Assembly (NCBI GenBank): GCA_022457155.1
Contig: JAJGOT010000022.1
Span: 2,299,001 to 2,363,000 of the forward strand
DNA length: 64,000 nt
Source of the DNA: Cladopsammia gracilis
Lineage: Eukaryota > Cnidaria > Anthozoa > Scleractinia > Dendrophylliidae
Reading direction: 5' to 3'
Positions 13,675-26,700 of the stretch are shown here, piece after piece. The notes under the pieces are model-generated. The model did not search any database, had not been told where the DNA came from, and saw only the letters and a program-made list of their open reading frames with translations. The translations under genes and the position numbers were made by a program. Position 1 is the stretch's first letter; each line of letters begins with the position of its first letter.

Positions 13675-14194
13675 TTTTATCTTCGTGTTCGTGGTACGAC
13701 TTGAAAACTATTTTTCTAATTTCACAGTTTAACGGGTTGTACTGTTAGCAGCCTTAATCACTCGTTGAATACTTTTGTCTTTCTATTTGCTTTCCGACTT
13801 ACATAACTGTACTGGGTAATTACGCTCCGTTCAGTTCGCCGTTGTTATCATTGTTTCTCTGACCTACGTAATGTGTGTTGTGAGACTTATCATTGCCAGC
13901 CCTCCCTGTTGCTTACTCAGGGGTATGGATGGTTCTGTTGTTTTCGGACTTTGCACAATACAATTTAGTTATCTGATAAACTGACTAGCGATGTAAGAAA
14001 GCAAAAGCGCGATAAAATATCTGGCAGGATTTTTCATTTTTCAGTTATTTATGGTGTTCTGGTTTGCGTTCAGTTCATGTCTAATAATTTCAGATAGTTT
14101 TCAAACCAATCTAACAAGCATTTTTGAAACTATATATTTATTTTACATTGAACCTTACAAAAAGTACAAATTTCATCCGTTATTATTTAACATT

Positions 14195-14560
14195 TTCTGT
14201 TTATTTAAAATTTGCTCACGTTACCCGATAGAAAGGACGGTGATTCACGCTGTTTTGTAATAGTTAAAGATATTTGATATTTTGATTACTTCAAGAGAAA
14301 CAAGACTTGTAACGAGGAATTAGAATTAGTTAATTTAAATATATGAGAGTATACTAATTGCGACGGGTTTCTGTTTATTTAAAATAGGTTCGCGTTATCT
14401 GGTAACTGAAAAGAAAAGGAAAAGTTTTTCCCGCCGTTGCATAATAGTTAAAGATATTTCATTATTTCAAGAGAAACAAAACTTGTAATGAGTATTAAGA
14501 ATTAATTAATTAATTATTTATTTAATTAAAATATATAAGAGTACACTTATAGCGAAAAGA
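14195..14560. repeat. Diverged tandem duplication, ~190-bp unit, two copies
   Basis: Both units carry TTTCTGTTTATTTAAAAT, then TAATAGTTAAAGATATTT and TCAAGAGAAACAA-ACTTGTAA, in the same order. The second copy is longer by a stretch of AATT repeats. It lies just downstream of the 3' end of ACSM. Confidence 0.55.
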
Positions 14561-14785
14561 GTTTATATTTGAACGTTCCATTTGATACAGTGGTTTCACG
14601 TAACCCGCGAAATAGAAGACACTGATTTCATTGTTTATTTGAAATCACTCTATCGTTAGACATCAACTAAGGCATTATGATGGCGATGCTTAAAATAAAA
14701 CGTTGCTATTGTTGTTGTTCATGGTATTTTGGCAGAAGATGCTGAAAAACATGTATGCATTCATTATTGGTAATTTCTGCGCAAT

Positions 14786-17700
14786 TCAAGACCACTCCTC
14801 CTGCCTCAGTTCCACTCTTCTGATCTTTCCACTGACTGTTTTGGGCAAACTGTCCACAAACTCAATCTGCAACAGAAATGGGAATCAGAGAACGATAAAC
14901 AAAGCTTTGAAATAACAAGTGAATTGAATTGTTTTCAGTTGATTTTGGATGGCCAAGGTGGAAAGGATTCTTTCTTGTTGGAAATATTTCTAGAACTGAA
15001 TATGGTTTGCTTTCTCTTCGAGGAATCATTTGAAGGTCATAGCTTCGATTCCTGTCGAGCGGGGTCGTAGGCTCGTAGCTGTCCAAACGATATCTGTGAT
15101 TTGCGAACGATACAATTGATATATCACTTGAACAATGCTCCTATTCCTAATCCCTATCCCAGCGGGACAAATCTATTGTTTTCTTAGCGAATCACAAACA
15201 TCGTTTGGACAAGTGCTGGACTACCCTTCCTGTCAGGGACTCGGATCCTTTTCTTTGTTCCAAGCTCGTGACATGATGAACGTTACATCTTTCTCGATCA
15301 TTTAATATTCCCTCTCGGTGTTTTAAGAACATTCCATGTATGAGCAAAGATACTTCGTCAAATACTTCGTATAGTGTTGACTCGAAACAGCAAAAACACA
15401 AAACGTGATAATCTCCCTTTAAGTAGCCTAATTTTTTTCTATCAGCCATCACAGCCGAATCAGTTGAGGTAACTGTGTCTGACCTTTCTCGGATACTTGT
15501 ACGGTGCCGTTGCTTCTTTAACGTGTTCTTGTAATTCCTTCACTAACGAATCTTTGTCTCCAGTGAAATGCGGCGATAGAATAACGAACGCTTTTACCAC
15601 CTGAAAGAAAGCGAAACAAACAACTGGCTTCAAAAGAAGAGAAATAAAAAATCAGAGCCCTCTTCATTCTAACTGACCTCTCCCCTGACGGGATCCGGGC
15701 TACTGACTACTGCAGCCTCTGCAACTGCGTGGTGTTCTATCAAAGCGCTTTCCACCTCAAATGGGCCAATGCGATACCTAAACACGGCAATAGTCAAGTT
15801 AGAATATGGGCCAAGGACCTTCGTTGTTACAATAACGTTCCAAAGGTTGCCAAAAATCAAAATTCAATAAAAAATCCTAAACTTCACACCATGCAAAACT
15901 AGAGCCAAAACTACTGCCTAAGAGGTTTCATTGAATGGTCACACCATAGAATGTCGTCGAACTGCAAGTCCCCATAACTGACTCTAGGAGTGAAAGGGTG
16001 AGGTAATATAGATGTCAATATCTTATTGTCCATCTATAACGAATGAAGCAGGTCGAAGGCGTTGTGTTATGTTTCAAATACATGGCCATTGATTTGTACT
16101 ATGGTGTTCGACACCTATATTTGTTGATGATGTTGATGATGATGTTGTTGCTGTAGTAGGTTGGGGCATTTTCCTCGACATTTGTTATGTCTACCTAACG
16201 TTTGGTGTCAAATGCTGTAAAACGTAGTGTTTGACACGGAACAAGTTTGTAATTGTTTATCTTCTACTAACCCAGCCGAGAGTATGACGTCATCTGAGCG
16301 TCCAACGAAATAGAAGTAGCCATCTTTGTCTCGAATAGCTCGATCACCTGTTAAAATTGATAAAATGTTCAAATTTAATAAACAGAATTGTTAAACATGC
16401 CATTTTTAACTGGTCTTGATAACAAGGAAAATATTGACCAGGAGTCAATTCAATAAAACTTTTACAAGAGTAGCCATTGTTTCGGATGCATCTTAAAAAG
16501 GACAAATTTAAAGCAATGGTTTTATGTTATGGAAAGTGTGTTTGCCATTTTTCAGGTATGACTGACCAGAGAACTGGATCGTTCATGTCTTCATGTTAAG
16601 CGCTGGCCAATCTTCTGAACGCAGGGAACTATGGCAGAAAATCCACGCGGCCTAGTTCTCGTGACTGCACACGTTTGTGATGTAGCTACTTTACAAATGT
16701 TTCTCCAAATTGAATGAAAAAACTATTCACTGCGAGATGTTTTACCCTTGTCACCTCACAATTATGTGATATTTCATGATATGAAACTCTTGGTATTTAC
16801 CTGTCCAGTACAAATTATCATGCAGCACCGAGGCTGTTCGATCTGGATCATCCTGTGAACCAAAAAAACACCTGCGATTAATTTGCATTTTTGTTGTTGT
16901 CTTGCCGACAAAGAAGAAGCGAAATTTTTTAGAAGGTAATTTCTATTCCTTATAAGGGCAATTCATTCCGTCAGTAAACGACCACCTCTGTTTTACAGCC
17001 ATATTCCCTACTCCTGCTAAAAAGCGCAGTGATATTAGGCTATATTGCAACTAGGCCACAAGTTATTTGCAATTTACCTTGCGTTAGTGCCTGATCAATG
17101 CTTTCCGTATTCACATAACGATAAACCTAATTATAGCAGTATCCTGTTTGGAGAAACCCGTGACGCTTTCGAGGTAGCTTGTGCAACTAACTGATCAACC
17201 AAGCTTAAAATACACAAATGTCTTTAAGTTACAATGACAGCTTCATTTCTTTAAATGTTTTATGTTATTGTTGTTCAGGGTTTTATTTCCACCATAATTT
17301 TTTCGCAGCTTACCACATAACGGGTAAAGAGCCCGACTGGTCTGTTTGGTGATATCTGCACAACAATTTCACCCTCAGCCCCCGCAGGGCATTCATTGCC
17401 TTTCTCATCCACAATCTGCAATTAACAAATAAACAAACACTAAGAAACAACAATGGACCGTGAAAAGGAAAACAACCAATCTCTTTATGCTGCGAGGTGT
17501 ACTTCCATACGTTTACCTTTATATCAATTTTATAAATAATCTGTTTCGACCAACCAAATATTGGGCTGCGCAACTGATTCCTCAAACCCAGCGATTTCAC
17601 GTTCCGTGATGTTCAATGGCTTTCATTTAAATGATCACACTTCGGGTTTTTTTTTCGATAAGTTGGAGTCGCGTTACATAAGGTTTAAGTCTGACATTAA

Positions 17701-20700
17701 AGGTGGAGTAACACAAAGATATACCGACCTTCAAGTCATATCCAGGAGCAGGTTTACCCATGGAACCAGGACGATTTTCAAGACAACGAAATGTGCCACA
17801 CAAAAGGGTCTAATATAAAAACAAAAGAGCATCAAGCAATTACAAACAGCAACAGATATGTTTATGTACTATAACTACACTAAACATAACCTTAATCAGA
17901 TAACAGAATAGCGCCTTCCCGAGATCTCCTTCAGGTACACAATGTTAAGTTTGGATTTTAACGTTAGATTCTTACGTTAATATATACTAGAGTTTAAGAA
18001 TAACTGAGAACACAGAAACATATTTACGTCAAGGACGAGCGGTGGTAAATTACCACCCTAGTGTACCAAAACTGTTGATGAGTGTCTGTAGTCATAGACG
18101 GACTGGGTGAATCACTACCCTAGTGTACCAAAACTGTTGATGAGTGTCTGTAGTCATAGACGGACTGGGTGAATCACTACCCTAGTGTACCAAAACTGTT
18201 GACGAGTGTCTCTTGTATACAGTCAGACGGACTGGGTGAATCACTCCCCTGGTGTACCAAACCTGTTGATGAGTGTCTCTTGTCGTGCATGGACTGGGTC
18301 TGAATGACTTGCAACTTGAAAAAAAAGTTTTCAACTGAAAATGGGCTAGAACAGGCCATGATTTGTTCCTCTTTCAAGAATTGGTTGATCTATTTCTGTT
18401 CATGTAAATAAGTCAAGGTATTGTAACATGGTTTTGACCAAAAAAGGTCAAAATCCCCGTGACACTGCCCCTTTAATCAACATCGCATTTAAAAGAAATC
18501 CACGCTCCTTGTTGCTAACCTACTTACCGTCTCACTCTGACCGTAACCTTCTCTGATCTCAAACCCAGTCGCTTCTCTCCATTCATCAATAACCTCAGGA
18601 TTCAAAGGTTCTCCGGCGCTAAGACAATGCCTTAACTTTGTAAACTTGTAATTGGTCAGGTCTTCTTGAATCATCATTCGGTAGGCTGTGGGAGCTGAGC
18701 AGAAGGTGCTGATGGGGTACTTTTGCAATGTCTCCAATATAGCAAGGGACTCGAAACGAGCTTTGTGGTACACAAATACACAGGCACCTTGAAGCCAGGG
18801 GCCGAAGAAGCTACTGTAGGCGGATTTTGCCCAACCCGTATCTGAGATGTTCCAATGGATATCTTCAGGCGAGAGGTCCAACCAGTACCTGTGGAGTGAT
18901 GCAGAAGAATCGACCGATAAGAACAAAACAGGTACAAAACTGGATTACCGCCTCCTGATCCAGTCTTCCAAATGGATGCATACCAGTGGATGTTTTACAG
19001 CAGAATATCTAGGCAGTCTTTCTGGGTAAGTAGTATATGTGGTACATGTTGGTAATGATTGTGAATAATTGCTCTTGCGATCTTACTTTCCAGTAGTGAT
19101 GTGCCCTAATCCACAGCTGGCGTGTGTATGCTCCGCCATCTTAGGATGTCCTGTTGTTCCACTTGTGAAGTAAACCGTCATTGGTTCGTTACTGAGCGTT
19201 CGTACGCACTGAAAAACGTCACAACAGTTGTCAATACACCGCCTAATTTTTGAACGTGGGTAAGTGGGCTAACTATCTCTGAAAGAACTCAAATAAGAAA
19301 AGGTCTTTGATGGGAGAACAACTTTAATTATCTTTAATATGTTCTCTCCTCTACAACCCAAAGGCGAAAGGAAGGTTCAGAATTTTACAAAAAAAATGGC
19401 TATTAAGTACTTGTTGTATGCGAAACGTGTTGATCTTTCATTTTTCATCTTATCATGGGTGTTTTGTTAATTTATGAGAATTGATGATGAGAAAGTTTCA
19501 TCGAACTGAATTGCTAACCTCGTGCTCTTGTGAGGATTGTTCATGCAATTCTTTAAAAGGAAGCCAGCCCTTTCTAAAACAAAACAGATAAAAAAACATG
19601 TAGGAACATGTAACACCAATCACAACGAAAAAGGAGGCCATGGACAATGTGACTGAAGTGGGAAGGCTACCTGTCTTCCGTTTTCCTTTCCGATTCACTT
19701 ACAAGAATCTTGGTTTTCAAAGAAGGAGAAAATTTGGCAACCTGCAATGAAAAAAAGGCAAGCTTAATGTTGATGCCGTTGGATCAATTAGCAGAACTAA
19801 TAAGTCTTAAAAATCGACGTTGTGTTAACGAATATTGTGAAAATCGCTTCCCGAATCAAGAAGACACAATCGAATAAAATATAGTCAGTTTTGTTAAGAG
19901 CAGTTCTCTGTAAGAATCGAGAAAAGTGGGAAATGAAAATTTTTGACCCCCCTTCATATTTTGCATGCAGATAGGTCTTCAGGGGGGGTTTTCAAAAATG
20001 ACCTTTGTTAAGGTCGTTTCTTCTTTGTTGCCATGGTAACACTGGATGTTTGTTGGTGCCACTAAACCCAATTTTGACCTTAGAAACTTCCTTAAAAAGT
20101 GCAAAATGTAAGACATCGTTTCTCCAGTCCATTAATACTGAACAAATCAAGACTTTCACCAGATGTAAAACCTTTATTCTAGTTTACATTTATGCATGTG
20201 GCATTTTGTTACATCAACTGCACATGAACTTAACGGTCAAACAACTTGATGGTGTTTCAGCCATTTTAGTTGACGAGTAAAACTAGTTATACCTTTTCTT
20301 GAATTTTTCCAAAAGTACGCCGATTCTAGAACTCAAACTACGTGGCTAGTTTAAATAGATACTCTAGTTACTAAATCTATAAAAATCTCTGCGGGGCGGG
20401 TTAATTTTGGACTTTGGTTCACTGAGGAAAAACCTTCAAAAATCATTTGTTGTAAACTTTGGTGAAATTAACATTACGTTCATTCGACAGAAATCCTTTA
20501 AGAAAACTCAATCGGTCTTCAGGTTTAAAGAATAGCATGCACTCTATCAATGTCTGGTCAAATCGGCTGTTAACAGCCGTTATTTTTTGAACAATCTCAA
20601 TCCAAATAAAGCTTACTTTACTGTTTTCTGCAGTTCTCATCTTTCGAAGAACGAGTCGGTTCTTTCCGCACAGCATACATTTTCTGCGCAAAATTCGGAT

Positions 20701-23700
20701 ATCTAAACCATCTCTTGTGGCTGAGCATGCTGTTTGTCTTCAGTGGAGGTCCATTAACCCATCACAGTGCAAATAACAACAGCTTTTGTAGTACCCGGAA
20801 GGTCACCGCAGCAAGCCATCATCGGAAACTTTGTTCGTCCACGTACAATTCTGCTCTGGATTTACCGCATATTTCTCCGTCACATGTCATCATTCGCTCC
20901 AAAAGAAGATAAAACGGTTTTCTGATTAATCTTTTACAGTCAATCACATTAAGCGAGGCATTTTACCCCTTTTTTTCTCCGTTCTTTATAAGTCTTTCGA
21001 AGTCCAGGCCACCAGTTCAGGCAAAGCCCTGCTGGTCAGCGGTAGAATCTAAAATACAACGTTCCTTCGTAAAATGTTTAACGTGGCGTCCTCATCCTAT
21101 TACTTATTAACAAAGCACTTTATTAACGCTATTTTACAAAATTCGCGTTAATTTAATGTATCTTAATTAATGTCGATGTAAATTTAATGCACGCTATTTT
21201 ACAACATTGTTATTTTAAAGCACCTTAATTTCATTACATAACCTTATTAGTTCATGACTCCTCTATTGGCTCTTCAGAGTCACATTTCACGGAGGCTTTG
21301 AAAAATCTTTTGAATTGATAGAGTCTAGTTAGGCTTCAAAACCAAATTTTCGGCTTTAAAAATAGCTTAGAAACATCCGTGCACTTGTCTTGGAAGGTTT
21401 TATTGACGGAAGCCAAAACGCAGTTTGGCGTTCAGAAATGTAAAGTGCGAGTTTTCAGAATTATCAAAATCGCAGTAAATAAAGCAAGATGCTTATCGAA
21501 AAATTCGCGTTAATTTAATGCATGTAAACCTAACTTTTGAAAAATTCGCGTTAATTTAGTGTAACGTAAATTTTCTTCGCGTTGTCAACGTGCATTGTTA
21601 ATTTCCTATAATAAGGTACATTGTCACTGACTGTCGATTCTATTCTGTTTAAGTTGAGCAGCCTAAGGGTACATATTCCCATTCTTTTGTTTTCTGATAC
21701 GTAGACACATGAACAAAATAAAATACCAAACAAAAGGCATGGTATTGCCTTTAGTTTTATTTTTGGCGGTATCCATGCGATGGACTATTTCAGGAAGTCA
21801 GTATTTACTCTGTGAACTCTGTTTATGGATGAATTTTATTCACAGCTGTCTGATCATGATGAGCGATTCATGACGAGCGAATCATAGCCGGTGAATCATG
21901 TCTGACAAACCCCGGCCGGGTCTGTACAGTGAAATCGGCTGTACGGGAATGACCAGTATTTCAGCCGCATATCTTAGAAGTCTACGCAATTAAAATTCGA
22001 GGAATCACGTGTCTGTTGAAAACACATACGGAGACGCATAAAACTATCTTAAGTATTAGGAGAAAATCAGCTCAAGAGCAACTACCGGCAAGAAAATGGT
22101 GGGAAATATAATAAACAGTTTGAAGAAAAGTTTGCCGTTTGGCGAGCATTCTTTGTCCTTTGACAGCTATTTTTTAATGGAAGAAGCAAAGTTTCAGTCG
22201 CAAAAGTGATCATCAAATGACGTCAGAAAACAAAATTATAGCCGCAGACTGTATTCTACGGAGCTTTGCATTAATCAGAAAATGAGAAAACCACCTACAA
22301 ATACGATATTCCTCATTTAACTGCATGAGCAAAGTTTACTTTTTCAGAGGTTCAAAAGTTCCCATCAAGTTGTCGTCTGTTTTGTGGGTCTTCCGTTTAT
22401 CTTATCGGTACCGATACATTTTTTTGCCGTACCAATCCGAGTACGAATTCATGATGAGAAATGCTCTGATAGTTGCGATTTGGTAAAGCAAAAAAACTAG
22501 AAAGAAACAGACTAGAGTGTACTCTTCTTCCAGTTTTTCCATTTTCCGACATTGAGATCTGAGTGACATCCGCATCATAGAAATTAAGTTGTGGGAACCT
22601 ATTGTAATTTTATGAGTATAAAAAGAGTGGTGAACTGCTTGTGTTTCGCTACAATACCCCCCCTCCTCCCAATCTCTCTCCCTCTTAGTCTATTAAGTAT
22701 TTGGGGGGAGGGGGCGTTTAACAGAGGATTTACGGTTCTTATCTCCTAGAGTAATACTTCAAATATATACTCTCCTTCCCCTAGAAAGTGTGTACAAATT
22801 TATTTTGTTGGATACTATGCACTTCAGAAACACTGTAACTACGGCACACTTACGTTTGTGACTGACGCAAAGTTACTCGTGGCAAAAAGTTAGAAAGACA
22901 AACGGAACGCAACAGCTGCAGCTTTGAGCGGCGAGCGCGCTAGAACTAATTTGTTTTGATGGTCGAGTGGCCATTGACAGATGAAAGTAGATTCAGCGAA
23001 AATGAAAAGTTCTTTCTTGAAAGCAAGTTTTTACATAGAGAGAAATCAACTAAAAGAGGACGAGCGATCGAAGCGGTAACAAAGAAAATGCCAAGAAAAG
23101 TTAAAGACACAAAAATTCGGTTGTTTACAGTTGAAGTATTCCTAAGGAGACGGCAAATCTGCTTGTACTTTCCTTGCTTTGCAGCAAAAGAAAAAATAAA
23201 TAAATAAATAAAAGAAGCAGCTCACCGAGTCACAGAACAGGCATTTATCAAAAACGAAAATATTGTTATTATATCAGAAGAAAGCATCCAGTCGTTCACC
23301 TTTTGTTCACGTTTTCGTTTTTATCAGCAAAGAAATGTACGGGAAATATGATCTACTGTAAATAGAAAGAAAATCTAACAAAAGAAGAGTTCTGGCATTC
23401 CAATTCCAATACTTTGTGGCACCTCAATATGATGCGGACGCCATGTTGGCATTTTATGAAGTCAAATCGTATTCTAGTTATACCGCTGACCAGAGATGTC
23501 TTTGCCTGAACTGGTGGTAAGAACTACGAAAGAAAGGCGAAAGAAAAAAGGTAAAATGTTTAGCTTAATGTAATTGATCGTTAAAATATTAATCAGAAAA
23601 CCGTTTTATCTCCTTTTGGGGCGAATGATGACATGTGACGGAGAAATATACCGTAAATCCAGATCAGAAATGTTCGTGGACGAACAAAGCTTCCGATGAT

Positions 23701-26700
23701 GGCTTGCTGCGGTGACCTTCCGGGTACTACAAAAGCTGTTGTTATTTGCACTGTGATGGGTTAATGGACCTCCACTGAAGACAAACAGCATGCTCAGCCA
23801 CAAGAGATGGTTTAGATATCCGAATTTTGTACAGAAAATGTATACTGTGCGGAAAGAACCGACTCGTTCTTCGAAAGTTGAGAACTGCAGAAAACAGTAA
23901 AGTAAGCTTTATTTGGATTGAGATTGTTCAAAAAATAACGGCTATTAACAGCCGATTTGACCAGACATTGATAGAGTGCATGCTATTCTTTAAGCCTGAA
24001 GACCGATTGAGTTGTCATAAAGGATTTCTGTCGAATGAACGTAATGTTAATTTCACCAAAGTTTACAACAAATGATTTTTGAAGGTTTTTCCTCAGTGAA
24101 CCAAAGTCCAAAATAAACCCGCCCCGCAGAGATTTTTATAGATTTAGTAACTAGAGTATCTATTTAAACTAGCCACGTAGTTTGAGTTCTAGAATCGGCG
24201 TACTTTTGGAAAAATTCAAGAAAAGGTATTACTAGTTTTAGTCGTCAACAAAAATGGCTGAAACACCATCAAGTTGTTTCACCGTTAAGTTCATGTGCAG
24301 TTGATGTAACAAAATGCCACATGCATAAATGAAACCTAGAATAAATGATTTACATCTGGTGAAAGTCTTGATTTGTTCAGTATTAATGGACTGGAGAAAC
24401 GATTTCTTACATTTTGCACTTTTTAAGGAAGTTTCTAAGGTCAAAATTGGGTTTAGTGGCACCAACAAACATCCAGTGTTACCATTGCAACAAAGAAGAA
24501 ACGACCTTAACAAAGGTCATTTGTCTGTCTGTCTGTCTGTAATGCATTTCAAATCCATTGGATGTGAACTTACTCATATTTTATTTAATTATATTGGAAT
24601 CTGCACTGTACCTCGTCTACCAATTTAGCGCTGTCTGCGTCCGCTATGATACAAGTCGCATGGGACGCCAGCAGTCGTGACTTGATATCTCGAGCTCGTA
24701 ATTGAGTTGAACCAGGGCTAATAATAGTGCCTTGAAAAATAAACAGGCAGATTAGTTAGACACCAATCATCTTTAACATTCTCTTAACTAGCAATGTATA
24801 TTTTAAATAGTTATTTTTAAATCTTTGAGTTATATTTTCAGTTTCTTCTTCTTCCATCAAACATGCCTCCTTCACTTCTGAAGATTTTCGCAAGCGTTAA
24901 AAGTATACACTTACAACAACATTAAAACTAAATTTATAACAAATCAATATATAAAGGAAATAGGAGTAGAGGTGGAAGTTCGTTTTTTATCTCGGGACTT
25001 TGTAACTCAAAGAACTAAAGTGCCTGCTTTTGCTTTGCATTGGTTCCATGCTATCCAACCCATCTAGAGCAACAAGATCGTGATGGATTTTGAACATCTT
25101 ACATAGCCTCATATAGCCCTCCTACTGCTCTCTAGCGACTCCCAGCCCAACTGGTCTAACATGTAAATTTAATTTTTGTAAATTTATAATTCTGAGTATC
25201 TTACAGTTGTAATTCCAAAGTAATTCAGCTCATTCTGCACATTTGGAAAATGTAGACATATTATTATATATTATTTAAAATGTCGTGTGATGTACATTTC
25301 CCAATTTAACGGGAGCCAGGGATTTCAAATTGAAAGACCCCATTCTATTCAGAGAATTTCGTTGATTTTTAAAAACTGACTAACAGTGATAAAGACATTT
25401 TCTCTTCTTCGAATGCTGCCTTGAAACAAAGTATTCTAAACACTCGGTGAATTGCGGCAGAAACGAAGGAGATTGACGATCTGGTGTGTCCCAATGAAAC
25501 AACTAACAGATTGCTTAAAATGCTAGGATCTCTGAGATACACTCAATAAAAATTGCACGGTTTTAAGTGTGTGGCTTTTTATATGACCAGAATTTAGTGC
25601 AACGATCGTCATCTTGCCAATAACATTAATGAAAATGTCATTGGCTTCTGATATTTGCGCAGAGACCAACCCAATATTACAAGCCAAGCTCTTGATTGAT
25701 GAGATGATTTATCTTTGTTAAAGTGGTACTATGATCAAAATTTTGCACCTCCCTTTCTCTTCAGTTTTGGAAAGTAGAAGTGCTGAATACTTACCACGCC
25801 AAATTTTAAGTTCAAATTCCAACGGGAAGAGCAGTTATTTTTAACGTAAAGTTCAGCTTCGGCTTGCCGCCATTACTCGATTTAAAAATGGCCGAGAACG
25901 ACATAGAGAGCTGGATCTAGTTGAGTCGAGAGGAAGATGACGTCATATTCGCAACACAACAATGGCCGCTTCGTTGTGTGGAAAGGTTGATCTCGCATAA
26001 ACAAGACCTTTATTTTAATCTTGGCGGTTCTAGGGCCTGCTTTATGCCGAAGATGTTTTTGTGAACGTTCGAGAAGATGCCTCCTGGTAATTTTGTACAA
26101 CACGGGCGCCGAAACATTCTCAAAAGGCAGAATTTCTTTACGGAAATCGTCTACCCGCCAGTTCTGTGAGAGTTCAACGCGCCGAACCGCTCAAGATGGA
26201 TACTTTCTTTTGACAATATCAGGGGAAACTCAGCCGCTAGGGAACGCTTTGTAATAGTTTACTACTGGACCCCAGCTACTATCGCGGATTTACTTTCCAA
26301 GGGAATTTGAGAGACCGAGTGAAACGCGTGAACCAGGAAGATTCAAAACTGTTGATTGTTTGCATGCAAGAATATTTTGAAACAACATTCATGTACCGGG
26401 TGCGTGACATGTATGCATTTTTTGTTTCTCAAACGTGTACATCAACTGGCTATATAGGCTCTCAGGCTTGAGTTTTTTTAAATACTCCACAGATACTACA
26501 TGTCATACAAACTAATAGCTCATGGCATAAATTGGCCTGGTTGCTGGTTGTTTCTGAATATTCTCCTTATTTGTAGCACATTTTTAAACACACTCGCATG
26601 AGAGATTCATGAGACACTGTATTTGTGATTACAGGAACTGAAAAATATTCTTTTTGTTATCCAATTTATTATCTGTGTTCTTAGTTTTCTATCTTAAAGT

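Larger units (their letters stand above)
11471..14785. other. Convergent intergenic region between the sacsin-like gene and ACSM
   Basis: About 3.3 kb between the 3' ends of two convergent genes. It holds a degenerate cysteine-containing reading frame near 12153-12374 (minus), a 204-bp foldback element (13032-13235), a hAT-like short element (13274-13674) and a diverged tandem duplication (about 14195-14560). The rest is AT-rich with no gene that I can support. TTTATT at 14634-14639 (AATAAA on the minus strand) could be the poly(A) signal of ACSM. Confidence 0.6.

Noticed and set aside
18489..18926. Minus-strand 145-codon frame as a complete gene
   Set aside because: It is ACSM exon 8 (18888-18528) with intron bases at both ends.
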